Of a stretch of 64,000 nucleotides of DNA, positions 62,401 to 64,000 are shown piece after piece. This stretch comes from Escarpia spicata (lineage: Eukaryota; Annelida; Polychaeta; Sabellida; Siboglinidae). Location of the stretch: positions 44,709,359-44,773,358 of the forward strand of contig OZ023214.1 of assembly GCA_963995525.1 (NCBI GenBank), written 5' to 3'. The position numbers and the translations under genes were made by a program. Under the pieces are notes generated by a model, which was not told where the DNA came from, searched no databases, and saw nothing but the letters and a program-made list of their open reading frames with translations. How positions within the stretch are numbered: the first letter of the stretch is position 1; each line of letters starts with the position of its first letter.

Positions 62401-64000
62401 GATTTATCTATGGTAACTTTCCCTCTCATTCCTCATACTCCAGGGTCAGATTCCTTGGTGTATGTGTTTCTTTGGAGTGTTTCTGTTTTATCTATGGTAA
62501 CTTTCCCTGTCATGCCTCACACTCCAGGGTCAGATTCCTTGGTGTATGTGTTTCTTTGGAGTGTTTGTGATTTATCTTTGGTAACTTTCCCTCTCATTCC
62601 TCACACTCCAGGGTCAGATTCCTTGGTGTATGTGTTTCTTTGGAGTGTTTGTGATTTATCTATGGTAACTTTCCCTCTCATTCCTCACACTCCAGGGTCA
62701 GATTCCTTGGTGTATGTGTTTCTTTGGAGTGTTTGTGATTTATCTATGGTAATTTTCCCTCTCATTCCTCACACTCCAGGGTCAGATTCCTTGGTGAATG
62801 TGTTTCTTTGTAGTGTTTCTGTTTTATCTATGGTAACTTTCCCTGTCATTCCTCACACTCCAGGGTCAGATTCCTTGGTGTATGTGTTTCTTTGGAGTGT
62901 TTGTGATTTATCTTTGGTAACATTCCCTGTCATTCCTCACAATCCAGGTTCAGATTCCTTGGTGTATGTGTTTCTTTGGAGTGTTTCTGTTTTATCTACG
63001 GTAACATTCCCTGTCATTCCTCACACTCCAGGGTCAGATTCCTTGGTGTATGTGTTTCTTGGGAGTGTTTCTATTTTATCTATGGTAACTTTCCCTGTCA
63101 TGCCTCACACTCTAGGGTCATATTCCTTGGTGTATGTGTTTGTTTGGAGTGTTTGTGATTTATCTATGGTAACTTTCCCTGTCATGCCTCACACTCCAGG
63201 GTCAGCTTCCTTGGTGTATGTGTTTCTTTGGAGTGTTTCTATTTTATTTATGGTAACTTTCCCTGTCATTCCTCACACTCCAAGGTCAGATTCCTTGGTG
63301 TATGTGTTTCTTTGGAGTGTTTGCGATTTATCTATTGTAACTTTCCCTCTCATTCCTCACACTCCAGGGTCAGATTCCTTGGTGTATGTGTTTCTTTGGA
63401 GTGTTTCTATTTTATCTATGGTAACTTTCCCTGTCATGCCTCACACTCTAGGGTCAGATTCCTTGGTGTATGTGTTTGTTTGGAGTGTTTGTGATTTATC
63501 TATGGTAACTTTCCCTGTCATGCCTCACACTCCAGGGTCAGATTCCTTGGTGTATGTGTTTCTTTGGAGTGTTTCTATTTTATTTATGGTAACTTTCCCT
63601 GTCATTCCTCACACTCCAGGGTCAGATTCCTTGGTGTATGTGTTTCTTTGGAGTGTTTGTGATTTATTTATGGCAACTTTCCCTCTCATTCCTCACACTC
63701 AAGGGTCAGATTCCTTGGTGTATGTGTTTCTTTGGAGTGTTTGTGATTTATCTATGGTAACTTTCCCTCTCATTCCTCATACTCCAGGGTCAGATTCCTT
63801 GGTGTATGTGTTTCTTTGGAGTGTTTGTGATTTATCTATGGTAACTTTCCCTCTCATTCCTCACACTCCAGGGTCAGATTCCTTGGTGTATGTGTTTCTT
63901 TGGAGTGTTTCTATTTTATCTATGGTAACTTTTCCTGTCATGCCTCACATTCCAGGGTCAGATTCCTTGGTGTATGTGTTTCTTTGGAGTGTTTGTGATT
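35457..64000. repeat. 84-bp satellite array, about 340 units, continuing past the window
   Basis: Each 84-bp unit contains TCAGATTCCTTGGTGTATG near one side and TTTCCCTGTCATGCCTCAC near the other. The anchor GTCAGATTCC begins at 35481 and GTCA of the last checked unit at 63957, a distance of exactly 339 x 84, and internal landmarks are also spaced by whole multiples of 84. Two main unit types differ at about four sites (TCTATT/GTCATG versus TGTGAT/CTCATT), with recombinants. Larger blocks are repeated: 36 units (44563 to 47587), 48 (47587 to 51619), 88 (53484 to 60876), 14 (57348 to 58524). The consensus strand has 36 T, 13 A, 17 G and 18 C and no CpG. The left edge is a degraded partial unit (35428-35460). 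No insertion of other DNA was seen. Confidence 0.98.
35491..58023 (+). other. Long open frame through the satellite, judged non-coding
   Basis: Because 84 is divisible by 3, one frame stays open through the array, broken only at TAA 44554-44556, 47578-47580 and 51610-51612 and TGA 58021-58023, then open to the window end. The translated unit is 28 residues, about 20 hydrophobic (VYVFLWSVSILSMVTF) and a polar PHTPGSDS. There is no conventional start, no unique domain and no splice context. A second frame is also open wherever the TCTATT or TCTGTT unit type occurs. Variants show no preference for silent changes, so the open frame is a by-product of the repeat. Confidence 0.8.

Noticed and set aside
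35508..63494. Many 60-172-residue proteins rich in Cys, Phe and His in the second satellite frame
   Set aside because: They are the same satellite read in another frame, ended by TGA wherever the TGTGAT unit type occurs.
35457..64000. CRISPR-like array
   Set aside because: Units are directly adjacent without unique spacers, and the genome is clearly eukaryotic.

Overview
This is a window of an animal nuclear genome. Genes are split by GT-AG introns, and non-LTR and gypsy-type retroelement remains, short inverted-repeat DNA transposons and long satellite arrays are present. The unique DNA is AT-rich. Gene content and repeat style suggest an aquatic invertebrate, most likely a mollusc, but the sequence does not prove the phylum.

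Region 1 (1-3,700) holds the 3' end of a non-LTR retrotransposon, an 11-copy array of a 142-bp satellite and a small inverted-repeat element. Region 2 (4,073-14,451, plus strand) is a phosphoenolpyruvate carboxykinase (GTP) gene. Nine coding exons join in frame to 634 codons plus a stop and keep all the catalytic motifs; only the first exon with the start codon is not identified. Its introns hold transposon relics, a 169-bp direct repeat pair and a minisatellite. A broken LINE lies in opposite orientation just after its stop codon.

Region 3 (14,600-35,400) has few genes. An intact small gene on the minus strand (17,542-17,802) encodes a Gemin7-like SMN-complex protein. A second minus-strand gene (about 25,990-28,500) belongs to an unnamed family seen in fishes and invertebrates. 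It looks broken: one frameshift and an apparently lost splice donor. A decayed gypsy-like element (about 22,000-25,010) carries gag zinc-knuckle, protease and reverse transcriptase remains with damaged catalytic motifs. There are also a composite pyrimidine microsatellite next to a 200-N gap, several short inverted-repeat elements, a perfect 69-bp inverted repeat and a doubtful, probably decayed minus-strand gene at 33,190-34,460.

Region 4 (about 35,457 to the window end) is one uninterrupted satellite of 84-bp units, about 340 copies, running off the right edge. It stays exactly in 84-bp register across 339 periods. It is built from higher-order blocks of many sizes, is free of CpG in its consensus and has strong T-over-A strand bias. 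One frame is open for thousands of codons, but a hand count of variants shows no amino-acid constraint, so I treat it as satellite DNA rather than a gene. The absence of indels is its most unusual property.
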